From assembly GCA_003244185.1 (NCBI GenBank), contig QHBT01000031.1, forward strand, positions 1-44,689: a stretch of 44,689 nt of DNA, written 5' to 3'. This document shows, piece after piece, positions 8,361 through 16,534 of the stretch. Position 1 is the first letter of the stretch. Every line of letters begins with the position of its first letter. The DNA is from Candidatus Dormiibacter spiritus. GTDB taxonomy: Bacteria; Chloroflexota; Dormibacteria; Dormibacterales; Dormibacteraceae. The notes below the pieces were generated by a model. That model was given only the letters and a program-made list of their open reading frames with translations. It was not told the origin of the DNA and searched no databases. Position numbers and translations under genes: made by a program.

Positions 8361-9347
8361 GTGAGGCAATTTCGAACGGCAGCGGCGGTGGTCGCACTTG
8401 TGACCACCCTGGTCCTCGTCGGGTGCGGGGGAACATCCAGTTCCTCGACTTCCGCGAGCGCCGGCCCCAAGAAGAAGGTCGTCTATGTGCCGGGTCTGAC
8501 CGGCAATCCGTTCTACTCGACTGTGGCCTGCGGAGCCAAGTCGGTGGCGGCCAAGCTCAATGTGGAGTTCTCTGTCCAGGGCGCGCCTCAATTCGACCTG
8601 GGCGCGCAGACCTCGATCGTCAACGCGCTGATCACTTCGAAACCTGACGCCATCATGATCTCCATCACAGACTCGAAGGGCATGATCGCTCCGCTGGCGC
8701 GAGCCAAGGCGGCGGGCATCAAGGTCATCGCGATTGACGGCGACCTGGCCGACACGAGCATAGCCGTCACCAACATCCAGTCAGACAACGTCAAGGGCGG
8801 TGCGCTGGCCGCCGATAAGCTTGGTCAGCTCATGGGCAACCAGGGGTCCGTTGTGCTGTTGAGCAACGCTGCCGGCAACCCGATCGGCGAACAGCGACTT
8901 AAGGGCTTCGAGGACGAGCTCAAATCGAAGTACCCGGGTGTCCACGACCTAGGAGTTCAGTACTCCAAGAACCAGACGTCCCAAGCTGCGCTGATCGTGT
9001 CCAGCTCGGCTGTCGCGCACCCAGACTTGAAGGGTGTGTACACGACGGCGACCAACAACACTGAGGGCGCCATCACCGGCGTTCGCGAGTCGAATAAGGT
9101 CGGCCAGGTCAACATAGTCGGCTACGACACCTCCGATCCGATCGTGGAGGCGTTGCACCAGAAGACCCTGGCCGCCGACGTGGTCCAGTACCCGTTCGGC
9201 GAGGGCAAGCTCGGAGTGCAGTCGGCGGTTGACGCGATCAACGGCAAGTCAGTGCCTCGCCAGCAGAACCAGCCCTTCGTGATCGCCACTCCTCAAAACG
9301 TCGATACGCCGCAAGTCCAGCAGTACATCTACAAGCTCAACTGCTAG
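8361..9347 (+). CDS. Substrate-binding lipoprotein of the sugar ABC transporter
   Basis: A 328-residue periplasmic-binding-protein-like lipoprotein (Periplasmic_binding_4 type, RbsB-like). It has a signal peptide with lipobox LVGC, then a Ser/Thr-rich tether and the first domain strand KKVVYVPGLTGNPFYS. The KPDAIMISITDS and IKVIAIDGDL segments are typical of this family. The GTG at 8361 follows a purine-rich ribosome site (AAAAGGGAGA), and the longer upstream frame lies inside the permease gene. It defines the transporter's specificity, which cannot be read from sequence. A strong terminator follows at 9401-9430. Confidence 0.9.
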   Translation: MRQFRTAAAVVALVTTLVLVGCGGTSSSSTSASAGPKKKVVYVPGLTGNPFYSTVACGAKSVAAKLNVEFSVQGAPQFDLGAQTSIVNALITSKPDAIMISITDSKGMIAPLARAKAAGIKVIAIDGDLADTSIAVTNIQSDNVKGGALAADKLGQLMGNQGSVVLLSNAAGNPIGEQRLKGFEDELKSKYPGVHDLGVQYSKNQTSQAALIVSSSAVAHPDLKGVYTTATNNTEGAITGVRESNKVGQVNIVGYDTSDPIVEALHQKTLAADVVQYPFGEGKLGVQSAVDAINGKSVPRQQNQPFVIATPQNVDTPQVQQYIYKLNC

Positions 9348-9400
9348 GGCGCTACAGCTAGTGACCGAGAGGGCTGGGCAGCCGAACTTCAAAACACTGA

Positions 9401-9430
9401 AGGGGGAGGCGCCACAGGGCGCCTTCCCCT
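9401..9430 (+). terminator. Strong hairpin after the binding-protein gene
   Basis: AGGGGGAGGCGCC pairs with GGCGCCTTCCCCT around an ACAG loop: a 13-bp stem with one G-T pair. No T-run follows, so it may be a partial terminator or a 3' stabilising hairpin. Such hairpins often let binding-protein mRNA accumulate above downstream genes. It also argues that the next gene starts at 9526 rather than at 9361. Confidence 0.65.
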
Positions 9431-9525
9431 CCGTGCCGGCCAGGCGAGCCATGCCGGCTGACTTTGCAATCTCAGTGAAAGCGAAGCGCTGCCAGGACCT
9501 CAGAGCACCCGATCAGGGTCAGCGG

Positions 9526-10554
9526 ATGCAGCCCATGCGGGGCTTCGAGGACACCTACGTCGACATCGTCGACTACATCATCCGCATCACCGATCGGATC
9601 TGGGAGGACCAGGACGTCGGCTACATCTACGACACCTACCGCGCCGGCTGCCGGGTTTACGACGACCATGGCCCGAATTACGGGGTCGAGAACGTGGTGG
9701 AGGGGACTGTGCAGGCCCTCCACGCCTTTCCGGACACCAGGCATTACGCCGACGACGTCATCTGGGCGGGCAACGAGGACGAGGGGTTCGCCACGTCACA
9801 CCGCGCGGTCAATGTTGGTTACCATCTCGGCTCGTGGCGTTGGGGGCCACCGACCCGCCGCAAGATCAACCTGTGGGTGATCGCCAACTGCTTGTCGGTG
9901 GAGAACGAGATCTACGAGGAGTGGGTTCTCCACAACACCTCAGCACGGCTGGCTCAGTGCGGGATCGACGTGCGAGCCGCAGCCCGCTCCTTCGGCAACG
10001 AGGGGCTCAGCCCGCCACTCGGAGAGCGTGAGCTGACCGAGGTTGAACGGCTGCGCGGTGGTCGCAAGCCTGAGCCATATCCCCCCTCCACCATGCGCTC
10101 CGGCTTCGATGTCGAGCACGTCGTGCGAGCGCTGTTCCACGAAACCTATAACCGGCGAAACCTGAGCGCGATTGACAGAATCTACGCCTCAAACGTGCGC
10201 TGGCACGGCAGCTCCAATCGCGAGGGTTACGGCCGTGCCGACGTCCGGGCGATGGCTCGGGCCCTGCTCGCGACCTTTCCGGACCTCGGTCTCCACGTCG
10301 ACGACGTGTACTGGATGGGCAACGACGAGGATGGTTTCAGCGTCTCCGTGCGCTGGACCGCACTCGGCACGCACCGGGGTTATGGACTCTACGGCGCGCC
10401 CACCGGCAGGCGCGTCCACCTTTGGGGCATCTCCCAGCTGTACTTCGTGGGCGGCCGCATAGTTGAGGACTGGATGCTCTTCAACGAGTTCGATGTTCTC
10501 GCGCAGATTCTGCGCGACGAGCCTCTCACGTTGACGCCGGATCGCGAGTCGTGA
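9526..10554 (+). CDS. Tandem SnoaL-like (NTF2-fold) domain protein
   Basis: About 342 residues made of two homologous SnoaL/ester-cyclase-like halves. The repeat is visible: DDVIWAGNEDEGFATS in the first half matches DDVYWMGNDEDGFSVS in the second. Likewise INLWVIANCLSV..EEWVLHN..ARLAQ matches VHLWGISQLYFV..EDWMLFN..VLAQ. SnoaL-fold proteins are small cyclases, isomerases, dehydratases or binding proteins, so the function here is open. I chose the ATG at 9526 because the upstream part of the frame contains the terminator hairpin. It lies between the ABC transporter and the second HisD-like gene, and so probably belongs to the same pathway. Confidence 0.75.
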   Translation: MQPMRGFEDTYVDIVDYIIRITDRIWEDQDVGYIYDTYRAGCRVYDDHGPNYGVENVVEGTVQALHAFPDTRHYADDVIWAGNEDEGFATSHRAVNVGYHLGSWRWGPPTRRKINLWVIANCLSVENEIYEEWVLHNTSARLAQCGIDVRAAARSFGNEGLSPPLGERELTEVERLRGGRKPEPYPPSTMRSGFDVEHVVRALFHETYNRRNLSAIDRIYASNVRWHGSSNREGYGRADVRAMARALLATFPDLGLHVDDVYWMGNDEDGFSVSVRWTALGTHRGYGLYGAPTGRRVHLWGISQLYFVGGRIVEDWMLFNEFDVLAQILRDEPLTLTPDRES

Positions 10555-10609
10555 CCCACAGCGTTCAGCGCACTTCAGCACCCCTCGTGGCGCCTGAGCT
10601 CCGATCGGA

Positions 10610-11947
10610 ATGAGCCTGCCGGCGGGCTTGCCCAGAGACGTCGAGCTGCGGTTGATCAAGGCGCCGCTCGCCTCGCCGGCACCCGGCCGCGACCCGGCCG
10701 TGTCAGCCAGAGTCAGCGAGATGCTGCTGCGCATCGAGCGCGAGGGCATGGACGCGGTTCGCGCCTATTCGCGCGAGCTCGATGACTGGGCGCCAAAAGA
10801 CTTCGCGGTCAGCCAGGCAGAGGTAGATGCCGCTACCGAGTCCCTACCGGAGGCGCTGCAGGAGGCGATCGCATTCGCCCAACTTCAGGTTCGCCAGTTC
10901 GCCGAGCACCAGAGACGATCTCTGGTGGACTTCGAGGTGGAAACGCTGCCCGGCGTTCAGCTCGGTCAGCGCCAAGTGCCTGTGGAGCGGGTCGGCGCCT
11001 ACGTCCCGGCCGGACGCCTACCCATGCTCGCCAGTCCCTTCATGACCATCCTGGTCGCAAAGGTCGCCGGTGTGGAGCGCGTGGTAGCGTGCTCACCGCC
11101 CCGGGCGGGTCGGGGTATCCACCCACCGGTTCTGCATTCCATCGCCACCTCAGGCGCTGACGCGATATTTTCGCTTGGGGGGGTTCAAGCACTCGCTGCG
11201 ATGGCGTTCGGAATCGAGGACCTGGGTCCGGTCGACATGCTGGTGGGGCCTGGCAACGCTTTTGTGGCCGAGGCCAAGCGCCAGCTGTTCGGGCGAGTGG
11301 GCATAGACCTTCTGGCCGGACCGTCCGAGATCACGGTGCTCGCGGACGCAACCGCTGACCCCGAGCTGGTTGCGGCTGACCTCCTGGCTCAGGCGGAACA
11401 CGGTCCGACCTCGCCGGCCATCCTGGTCACTACTGATGAGACGCTGGCGAACAGGGTCGTCAAGGAGATAGACAGGCAACTTGACGAGCTCGCTGCCTTG
11501 GGAGCGGATGAGATTCCCAGGCGTGCTTGGACCGACCATGGCGCAGCCATCCTTATCAGTTCCGCCGAAGACGCGGTTCGAGTGGTTGACGGTCTGGCGC
11601 CCGAGCACCTTGAAATCCAGACCGACCGCGACGATTGGTATTTTGACCGCCTCCGCAGCTACGGCTCGGTTTTCCTGGGATCACAGGCCACTGTGGCCTT
11701 TTCCGACAAGGCGATCGGGACCAACCACACGCTGCCCACCGCCGGGGCCGCGCGCTACACAGGTGGCTTGTCGGTGGCGAAGTATCTGAAGACGCTGACT
11801 TATCAGCGGATCGTCTCAGAAGTCGGAGTGGCGGCCATCGCGCCCGTGGCGGCCGAAATCGCCCGCGCGGACCTGATGCCCGCCCATGAGGCGTCAGCTA
11901 CCCGACGGCTTGCGCACCTGTCGCAGCGGCAGGGATCTCCGCAATGA
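10610..11947 (+). CDS. Histidinol dehydrogenase-like NAD-dependent alcohol dehydrogenase, second copy
   Basis: A 445-residue HisD-family protein. The catalytic set is intact: QAEHGPTSP (Gln, His), APEHLEI (Glu-His), FSDKAIGTNHTLPT (Asp) and a C-terminal His in MPAHEASATRR. The substrate segment is AYVPAGRLPMLASPFMT, with Pro-Ala-Gly where the first copy has Pro-Gly-Gly. The two copies are clearly diverged, and their C-termini and substrate loops differ, so they may act on different alcohols or stereoisomers. No his genes are adjacent. It probably oxidises an alcohol to a carboxylate with NAD in the region A pathway. The gene lies 55 bases after the SnoaL gene. Confidence 0.85.
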   Translation: MSLPAGLPRDVELRLIKAPLASPAPGRDPAVSARVSEMLLRIEREGMDAVRAYSRELDDWAPKDFAVSQAEVDAATESLPEALQEAIAFAQLQVRQFAEHQRRSLVDFEVETLPGVQLGQRQVPVERVGAYVPAGRLPMLASPFMTILVAKVAGVERVVACSPPRAGRGIHPPVLHSIATSGADAIFSLGGVQALAAMAFGIEDLGPVDMLVGPGNAFVAEAKRQLFGRVGIDLLAGPSEITVLADATADPELVAADLLAQAEHGPTSPAILVTTDETLANRVVKEIDRQLDELAALGADEIPRRAWTDHGAAILISSAEDAVRVVDGLAPEHLEIQTDRDDWYFDRLRSYGSVFLGSQATVAFSDKAIGTNHTLPTAGAARYTGGLSVAKYLKTLTYQRIVSEVGVAAIAPVAAEIARADLMPAHEASATRRLAHLSQRQGSPQ

Positions 11948-12019
11948 AATTGCAGGACCCCGTCCCTGACGACCAGCCGGGTGCTGGCAGAAGACGCGCG
12001 GAGCTGGTTTGCTAGGACC

Positions 12020-12889
12020 ATGGCCCGGATAATCTGCCAGCAGCTCGCACCTCAAATCGCCGACCTTGCCGGCAACTGCCGTCTATCAATCGAGGCGATC
12101 CGCGCGGCCGTCCAGGGGAAGGCCGACGTGGTGGTGCTACCCGAGCTCGTCACGTCCGGATATGTCTTCGAATCGCGAGAGGAGGCCGTGTCGGTTGCCA
12201 TCCCAGCCAGCCATCGGCTCTTCGTCGAGTGGGCGTTGGAGGCAGCCCGGGGCCCGTCAGTCGTGGTGGGGGGATTCTGCGAGCTGGGGCAGGACGGCCT
12301 GCTCTACAACAGCGCCGCGATAGTAGATGGCTCAGGCGTCCGCGCCGTTTACAGGAAGACCCATCTGTGGGAGCGAGAGAAGCTCATCTTTCAACCCGGT
12401 GCCGAGGCGCCACCGGTGCTCGACACCCAGGTCGGCCGGATAGGCGTCCTCGTCTGCTACGACCTCGAGTTTCCGGAGATGACTCGGACGCTTGCCTTAC
12501 GCGGCGCCGACCTGATCGCCGTCCCGACCAACTGGCCGCTGGTGGCGCGACCGGCTGATGAACGACCGCCAGAGGTGATCATCGCAATGGCTGCCGCTCG
12601 CACCAGCCGCGTCTTTATCGCCTGCTGCGACAGGGTGGGGGTCGAACGGGGACAGGAGTGGACGGCTGGCACGGCGATCATCGACCAGTCCGGTTGGGTT
12701 ATCGCGACGACGCCCGAGGCAGGGCCGGCGACAGCTGATGTCGACCTTGTCCTGGCCCGGCGGAAGGGCTGGAGCGAACTCAACGATGTGCTGGGCGACC
12801 GCCGACCGGAGCTCTATTCAGCACTAAGCGCAGAGCAGAGCGTCAGCACCCAACTTCCGCTGACAGTCTCGGACCAAACTCGATGCTGA
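12020..12889 (+). CDS. Carbon-nitrogen hydrolase (nitrilase superfamily amidase)
   Basis: A 289-residue nitrilase-superfamily enzyme with the full catalytic triad: Glu42 in LPELVTSGY, Lys113 in YRKTHLW and the nucleophile Cys146 in VCYDLEFPE. Members hydrolyse amides or nitriles to acids through a thioester. The sequence fits the aliphatic amidase/omega-amidase-like branches better than true nitrilases. The start at 12020 (MARIICQQLAPQ) is where family members usually begin; the longer GTG start at 11981 adds unsupported residues. It follows the HisD-like gene, suggesting that an amide nitrogen is removed from the substrate or an intermediate. Confidence 0.88.
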   Translation: MARIICQQLAPQIADLAGNCRLSIEAIRAAVQGKADVVVLPELVTSGYVFESREEAVSVAIPASHRLFVEWALEAARGPSVVVGGFCELGQDGLLYNSAAIVDGSGVRAVYRKTHLWEREKLIFQPGAEAPPVLDTQVGRIGVLVCYDLEFPEMTRTLALRGADLIAVPTNWPLVARPADERPPEVIIAMAAARTSRVFIACCDRVGVERGQEWTAGTAIIDQSGWVIATTPEAGPATADVDLVLARRKGWSELNDVLGDRRPELYSALSAEQSVSTQLPLTVSDQTRC

Positions 12890-12920
12890 GCGCAGGGCCG
12901 GGCGGAACCAGGAGAATGGC

Positions 12921-14489
12921 TTGAAAGGCCCTTCTCTGGCCAGCCGCTTGGGCGACGGGGAGCCCGTCAGCGGTCTCTTCGTCAAGATGCCTGCGCCGGC
13001 TCAGGTGGAGATGGCCAGTCGGGCCGGCTTCGATTTTGTTCTCCTCGATACAGAGCATGGGCCCGGCGGGGGACTCGAGCTCGAGCATCACCTCCGCGCC
13101 GCCGATGCGGAGGGAATGCCCGCACTCGTGCGGGTGCCGAGCCTCGATCCTGGCCCCATCCTGTCCGCTTTGGATGGCGGCGCCAGCGGGGTGGTGATCC
13201 CGCACGTGACCGACCCCACTACCGCTCGCGCAGCCGTGGCGGCCGCACACTATCCGCCACTTGGCAGGCGCGGCCTAGCTCTGTCGACTCGGGCTGGCGG
13301 CTACGGCGACATCCCGCTGGCGCGCCATCTGGAGCGGGCGGCGGCTGAGACGGTGGTCTTCGTGCAGATCGAGGACGCCGAAGCTGTCGATGCGGCCGCG
13401 GGCATCTTAACCACATCGGGAGTGAGCGGAGTGCTCATAGGGCTGAATGACCTCTCGATCTCACTCGGGCACCCCGGCGATCCCGAGCACCCGTCGGTGA
13501 CTGCAGCCGTGGAGACCATCCGCGCCGCGGCCAGCGCGGCGCGGACGCCAGTGCTGGTTGTGGCTGGAGGTTCGGACGACGCTCGCAGGTGGCGGGGTTG
13601 GGGTGCAGCAGGTGTAGTTTTCGTGGCAAGCCAGCTGACATTGGGCGCCTTTGCCAGCGCCGTCCGCGAAGATCGGGCCAGCCTGACCGCGGGGCCGCCG
13701 CCCCAGCCAGGTCCCTCTGCTCCCTCCCAAGTCGCCGCCGAGCGACTGCACTTGGTGCTGGTGCCTGGCATGCTCTGTGATGCCGATCTGTGGAGCGAGG
13801 TGTCAGCCAGGCTCGGCGAGTGCGTCAGTCTCCAGGGGGCCCGGATCGATCTCGATGAGTCGGTAGCCGGTATGGCGGAGACTGTGCTGGCAAGCGCACC
13901 GCAGCGCTTTGCCCTGGTCGGCCACTCGCTGGGTGGAATCGTCTGCCTGGAAGTGATCAGGCGCGCGCCTGAAAGAGTGATCGGGATTGCCCTGATCAAC
14001 TCCAGTGCGCGACCCCCTGACGAGCAGCAGTTACTGCAATGGGAGCCGCTGCAGGATGAGGCCGAGAAGGGCCGGTTCAGCCACATCGCCGCCGCGCAAC
14101 CCGATGTGGTGCTGCCGCTGGCCAGACGCTCGGACAAAGCGCTGCGCGATCGCGTCGAGGGCATGGCGCGGTCGGTGGGTGTCGAAGCGTTCCGGCGCCA
14201 GCTGATGGCGCAGAGGACCCGACCAGACAGCCGCCCCTGGCTGGCGGGGATCGCCTGCCCAGCGATCGTTATTGCCGGTCAGGACGACGAGATCTGCCCG
14301 ATGGCGGTCCAAGAAGAACTCGCTTCAGGCATAGCCGGATGCCGCCTGGAGAAGCTGGCTGCCTGCGGGCACCTGGCACCCCTGGAGCAGCCGGAGGCGG
14401 TCGCCGAGCGGCTTCTCGGCTGGCTGTCGGCTCTGCCACAGCCGTCTTTGCCGCCAAGAGCCGCGCAATTCGCTGGAGCCGGCTGGTGA
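12921..14489 (+). CDS. HpcH/HpaI aldolase fused to an alpha/beta hydrolase
   Basis: A 522-residue two-domain protein. Residues 1-250 are a class II HpaI-type pyruvate aldolase, with DTEHGP (His47), VRVP (Arg71), and metal ligands Glu151 in QIEDAEA and Asp177 in IGLNDLS. These cleave 4-hydroxy-2-oxoacids to pyruvate and an aldehyde. A Pro-rich linker follows (about 255-270). Residues 275-510 are an alpha/beta hydrolase with nucleophile Ser336 in GHSLGG, an acid in GQDDEICP and His in ACGHLAPLEQP. Both active sites are intact and the frame is continuous. The TTG start has an AGGAGA site. The stop overlaps the next gene (GTGA). The hydrolase may act on an ester or lactone that precedes or follows the aldol cleavage. 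Confidence 0.88.
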   Translation: MKGPSLASRLGDGEPVSGLFVKMPAPAQVEMASRAGFDFVLLDTEHGPGGGLELEHHLRAADAEGMPALVRVPSLDPGPILSALDGGASGVVIPHVTDPTTARAAVAAAHYPPLGRRGLALSTRAGGYGDIPLARHLERAAAETVVFVQIEDAEAVDAAAGILTTSGVSGVLIGLNDLSISLGHPGDPEHPSVTAAVETIRAAASAARTPVLVVAGGSDDARRWRGWGAAGVVFVASQLTLGAFASAVREDRASLTAGPPPQPGPSAPSQVAAERLHLVLVPGMLCDADLWSEVSARLGECVSLQGARIDLDESVAGMAETVLASAPQRFALVGHSLGGIVCLEVIRRAPERVIGIALINSSARPPDEQQLLQWEPLQDEAEKGRFSHIAAAQPDVVLPLARRSDKALRDRVEGMARSVGVEAFRRQLMAQRTRPDSRPWLAGIACPAIVIAGQDDEICPMAVQEELASGIAGCRLEKLAACGHLAPLEQPEAVAERLLGWLSALPQPSLPPRAAQFAGAGW

Positions 14490-15628
14490 CGGGGGCTGAC
14501 GGCAAGCGGGTACTCACGACTCTTGTGGGCAGCCTCCCCCGCCCGGACGCTGTTGTCGATGTGGTCCGAAAACAGGACGATGGAGAGGTGACCGACGCCG
14601 CCGCGGCTGACGCGATCATGCGCGAATCGGTTGCCGAGGTGGTCGCCCGCCAGGTCGCCGTCGGCATCGACATGGTCAGTGATGGCGAGATGAGCAAGAT
14701 CAGCTACGCCACCTACATGCGTCACCGCCTGACAGGCTTCGAGTTGGGGGACGCCCCCCGAGCGGTCCCTGCCGATCTCGACGCCTTCCCTGACTACCGG
14801 GATCGGATAGCCAGTCGAGGCGAGACCCCTGTCTACCGGCGTCCGATCTGTCGGGGCCCCATCGCAGTCCGCGATCTCGGGCCGGTCCGAGCGGATATCC
14901 GCCACCTCGCCGAGGCCACTCAGACTCAACCTGTGAAGGCTGCCTTCCTCACAGCCGCCTCACCGGGGGTGATAGCTGTCTTCCAGCCCAACGAGTACTA
15001 CTCGACCCAGCGTGAATACCTATACGGGGTGGCCGAGGCGATGAAGGTCGAGTACGACGAGATAGCGGCTTCCGATCTGATTCTCCAGGTCGACTGTCCT
15101 GATTTGGCCATGGGTCGTCACATCCGGTATCGGGACGAGAGCGAGGAGGCCTTCCTTGAGCATGCCGCCGAACAGGTCGAGGTCCTTAACCACGCCCTGG
15201 CCGACGTGCCTGCCGAGCGCGTGCGGATGCATGTCTGTTGGGGCAACTACGAGGGACCTCATACGAGCGACATCGACCTGCGCAAGATCCTGCCGATAGT
15301 GCTGCAGGCCAAACCCTCGATGATCGCGTTTGAAGCCGCCAATCCTCGCCACGCGCACGAGTGGGAGGCCTGGCTCGGTGTCAAGCTGCCATCCGAAAAG
15401 GTGCTGATCCCCGGGGTGATCGACACCTGCACCAACTACGTCGAGCACCCTGAGCTCGTCGCCCAGCGGGTCAGGCGGTTTGTCGAAATCGCCGGTCCCG
15501 AACGAGTCATCGCCGGCACTGACTGCGGCTTTGGGACCTTCGCCGGGTTCGGCAGGGTGCATCCGGACATCTGTTGGGCGAAGCTGCAGTCGCTGGTCCA
15601 GGGAGCGGCGCTGGCCTTCCCGGAGTGA
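14486..15628 (+). CDS. MetE-like cobalamin-independent methionine synthase family protein
   Basis: A 380-residue protein with only the C-terminal, catalytic barrel of the MetE family (COG0620, short 'MetE II' type). The start of the barrel is TTLVGSLPRP. Likely zinc ligands are His and Cys in RMHVCWGNYEGPH, Glu in IAFEAANPRH and Cys in GTDCGFG. The N-terminal half of full MetE is absent, so it need not make methionine. Relatives in catabolic clusters are thought to move methyl or alkyl groups to thiols. The GTG start at 14486 overlaps the stop of the fusion gene (GTGA). It is the last gene of the rightward unit. Confidence 0.85.
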   Translation: MTGADGKRVLTTLVGSLPRPDAVVDVVRKQDDGEVTDAAAADAIMRESVAEVVARQVAVGIDMVSDGEMSKISYATYMRHRLTGFELGDAPRAVPADLDAFPDYRDRIASRGETPVYRRPICRGPIAVRDLGPVRADIRHLAEATQTQPVKAAFLTAASPGVIAVFQPNEYYSTQREYLYGVAEAMKVEYDEIAASDLILQVDCPDLAMGRHIRYRDESEEAFLEHAAEQVEVLNHALADVPAERVRMHVCWGNYEGPHTSDIDLRKILPIVLQAKPSMIAFEAANPRHAHEWEAWLGVKLPSEKVLIPGVIDTCTNYVEHPELVAQRVRRFVEIAGPERVIAGTDCGFGTFAGFGRVHPDICWAKLQSLVQGAALAFPE

Positions 15629-15707
15629 GCCAGGCACCGAGCGCGCCCGGCGGCACCGCGAGGTAGTAATGTCTGGCTACCAGCAGATCTTCTAGGAGGA
15701 GTACAAC

Positions 15708-16196
15708 TTGCCGAGGCGCGGACAGCACGACCAGACTCCGGGTGATGCGCGAAACCCCTATTCCGATGTGGGCGGCCCGGCGGGTAGGCACGCGCAAACG
15801 CATGATGTGCGCCGGGAGGAGCTCACCAACCCTCGCGGTCCCGACCAGCCGACGGAAGACTTCGACCAGGACCTGCATGATCCACGGCTGGAGACGGGGC
15901 CTGGGCATGTGGAGGAGAGCTTCGTCGCCGCCGACTCGAAGAGAGTCCACGACCTACTGCCCTGGCTGGACAGCTCACAGCTGGAGCAGCTTGCGGTCCT
16001 GAATGAAGGGACTCGCCTCGAGCAGGGCGGTGTCTATCTGGACCTGCGCGACCGCGAACGCGGCCCCTTCAAGGCCATCGGGGGCGAGAGCGCCGACGCG
16101 CCGCACCTGTACGTCGCCAAGCGGGACCTGGACCACGAGCTCTGGAACCGCCTGACTGGCGATCTGCCCGGCGTCCGGATCGATCGTCCCACCTAG
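15708..16196 (+). CDS. Hypothetical protein
   Basis: A 162-residue hydrophilic protein of unknown function. The first 70 residues are rich in Asp, Pro, Gly and His and look disordered. The rest forms a small globular-looking domain beginning DLLPWLDSSQLEQLAVLNEGTRLEQGGVYLDL and ending with DHELWNRLTGDL. It has no signal peptide or membrane segment. The TTG start is supported by AGGAGGA seven bases upstream (15694-15700). An eight-codon ORF (15669-15695, MSGYQQIF) precedes it and ends at the ribosome site. It stands alone before the terminators and two-component system. Confidence 0.75.
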   Translation: MPRRGQHDQTPGDARNPYSDVGGPAGRHAQTHDVRREELTNPRGPDQPTEDFDQDLHDPRLETGPGHVEESFVAADSKRVHDLLPWLDSSQLEQLAVLNEGTRLEQGGVYLDLRDRERGPFKAIGGESADAPHLYVAKRDLDHELWNRLTGDLPGVRIDRPT

Positions 16197-16405
16197 GCAG
16201 CCCAGAGGACTTCGACAACCTTCGCCATGAGCGGCGCCCGCGCCATCGCGGTTGGCCCTGGCTGATCAGCTGATTGGCGAACAACGCTGGAACCAGCTGA
16301 GATAACGCTGGGGACACCTGAGAATAGCCGCCTTGTGGCGCCTCCCAGACGATTCATAGGAATTACTAAGGCAGCGCTAAACCGCGGAAGCCAAGCTGAT
16401 TTCAA

Positions 16406-16435
16406 GCGCCGGTGTTCCCCCTCACCGGTGCTTTT
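16406..16435 (+). terminator. Rho-independent terminator
   Basis: GCGCCGGTG and CACCGGTGC pair (nine bp with one G-T) around an eight-base loop, followed by TTTT. It follows the hypothetical gene, although 210 bases downstream of its stop. Confidence 0.7.
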
Positions 16436-16462
16436 GCAACCGACTCCCACCCTCCCGTAACG

Positions 16463-16489
16463 GGGCCGGAGGCTTTGAGCCTCCGGCCC
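16463..16489. terminator. Strong hairpin terminator
   Basis: GGGCCGGAGGC and GCCTCCGGCCC form a perfect 11-bp stem with a TTTGA loop, followed by TTAT. It insulates the two-component operon from upstream transcription. The perfect stem could also act on the other strand. Confidence 0.75.
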
Positions 16490-16516
16490 TTATCCGCCAA
16501 TTCGAACACACGCGGT

Positions 16517-16534
16517 TCACAGCAATCTCACAGC
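16517..16534 (+). promoter_or_regulatory. PhoP-box-like direct repeat TCACAGC-N4-TCACAGC
   Basis: Two exact copies of TCACAGC (16517-16523 and 16528-16534) are separated by AATC, an 11-base period. This is the arrangement described for the mycobacterial PhoP box. It lies 14 to 23 bases before the start of a PhoP-like response regulator, so autoregulation is the simplest reading. Confidence 0.65.

Noticed and set aside
4248..11947. Reading the two hisD-like genes as part of histidine biosynthesis
   Set aside because: No hisC, hisB, hisA or hisF type gene is near, and the substrate segments are unlike HisD.
16304..16316. 13-base match AACGCTGGGGACA to the minus strand at 42597-42609
   Set aside because: A chance match of this length is expected in a window of this size. 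The flanks are unrelated and no function is common to both places.
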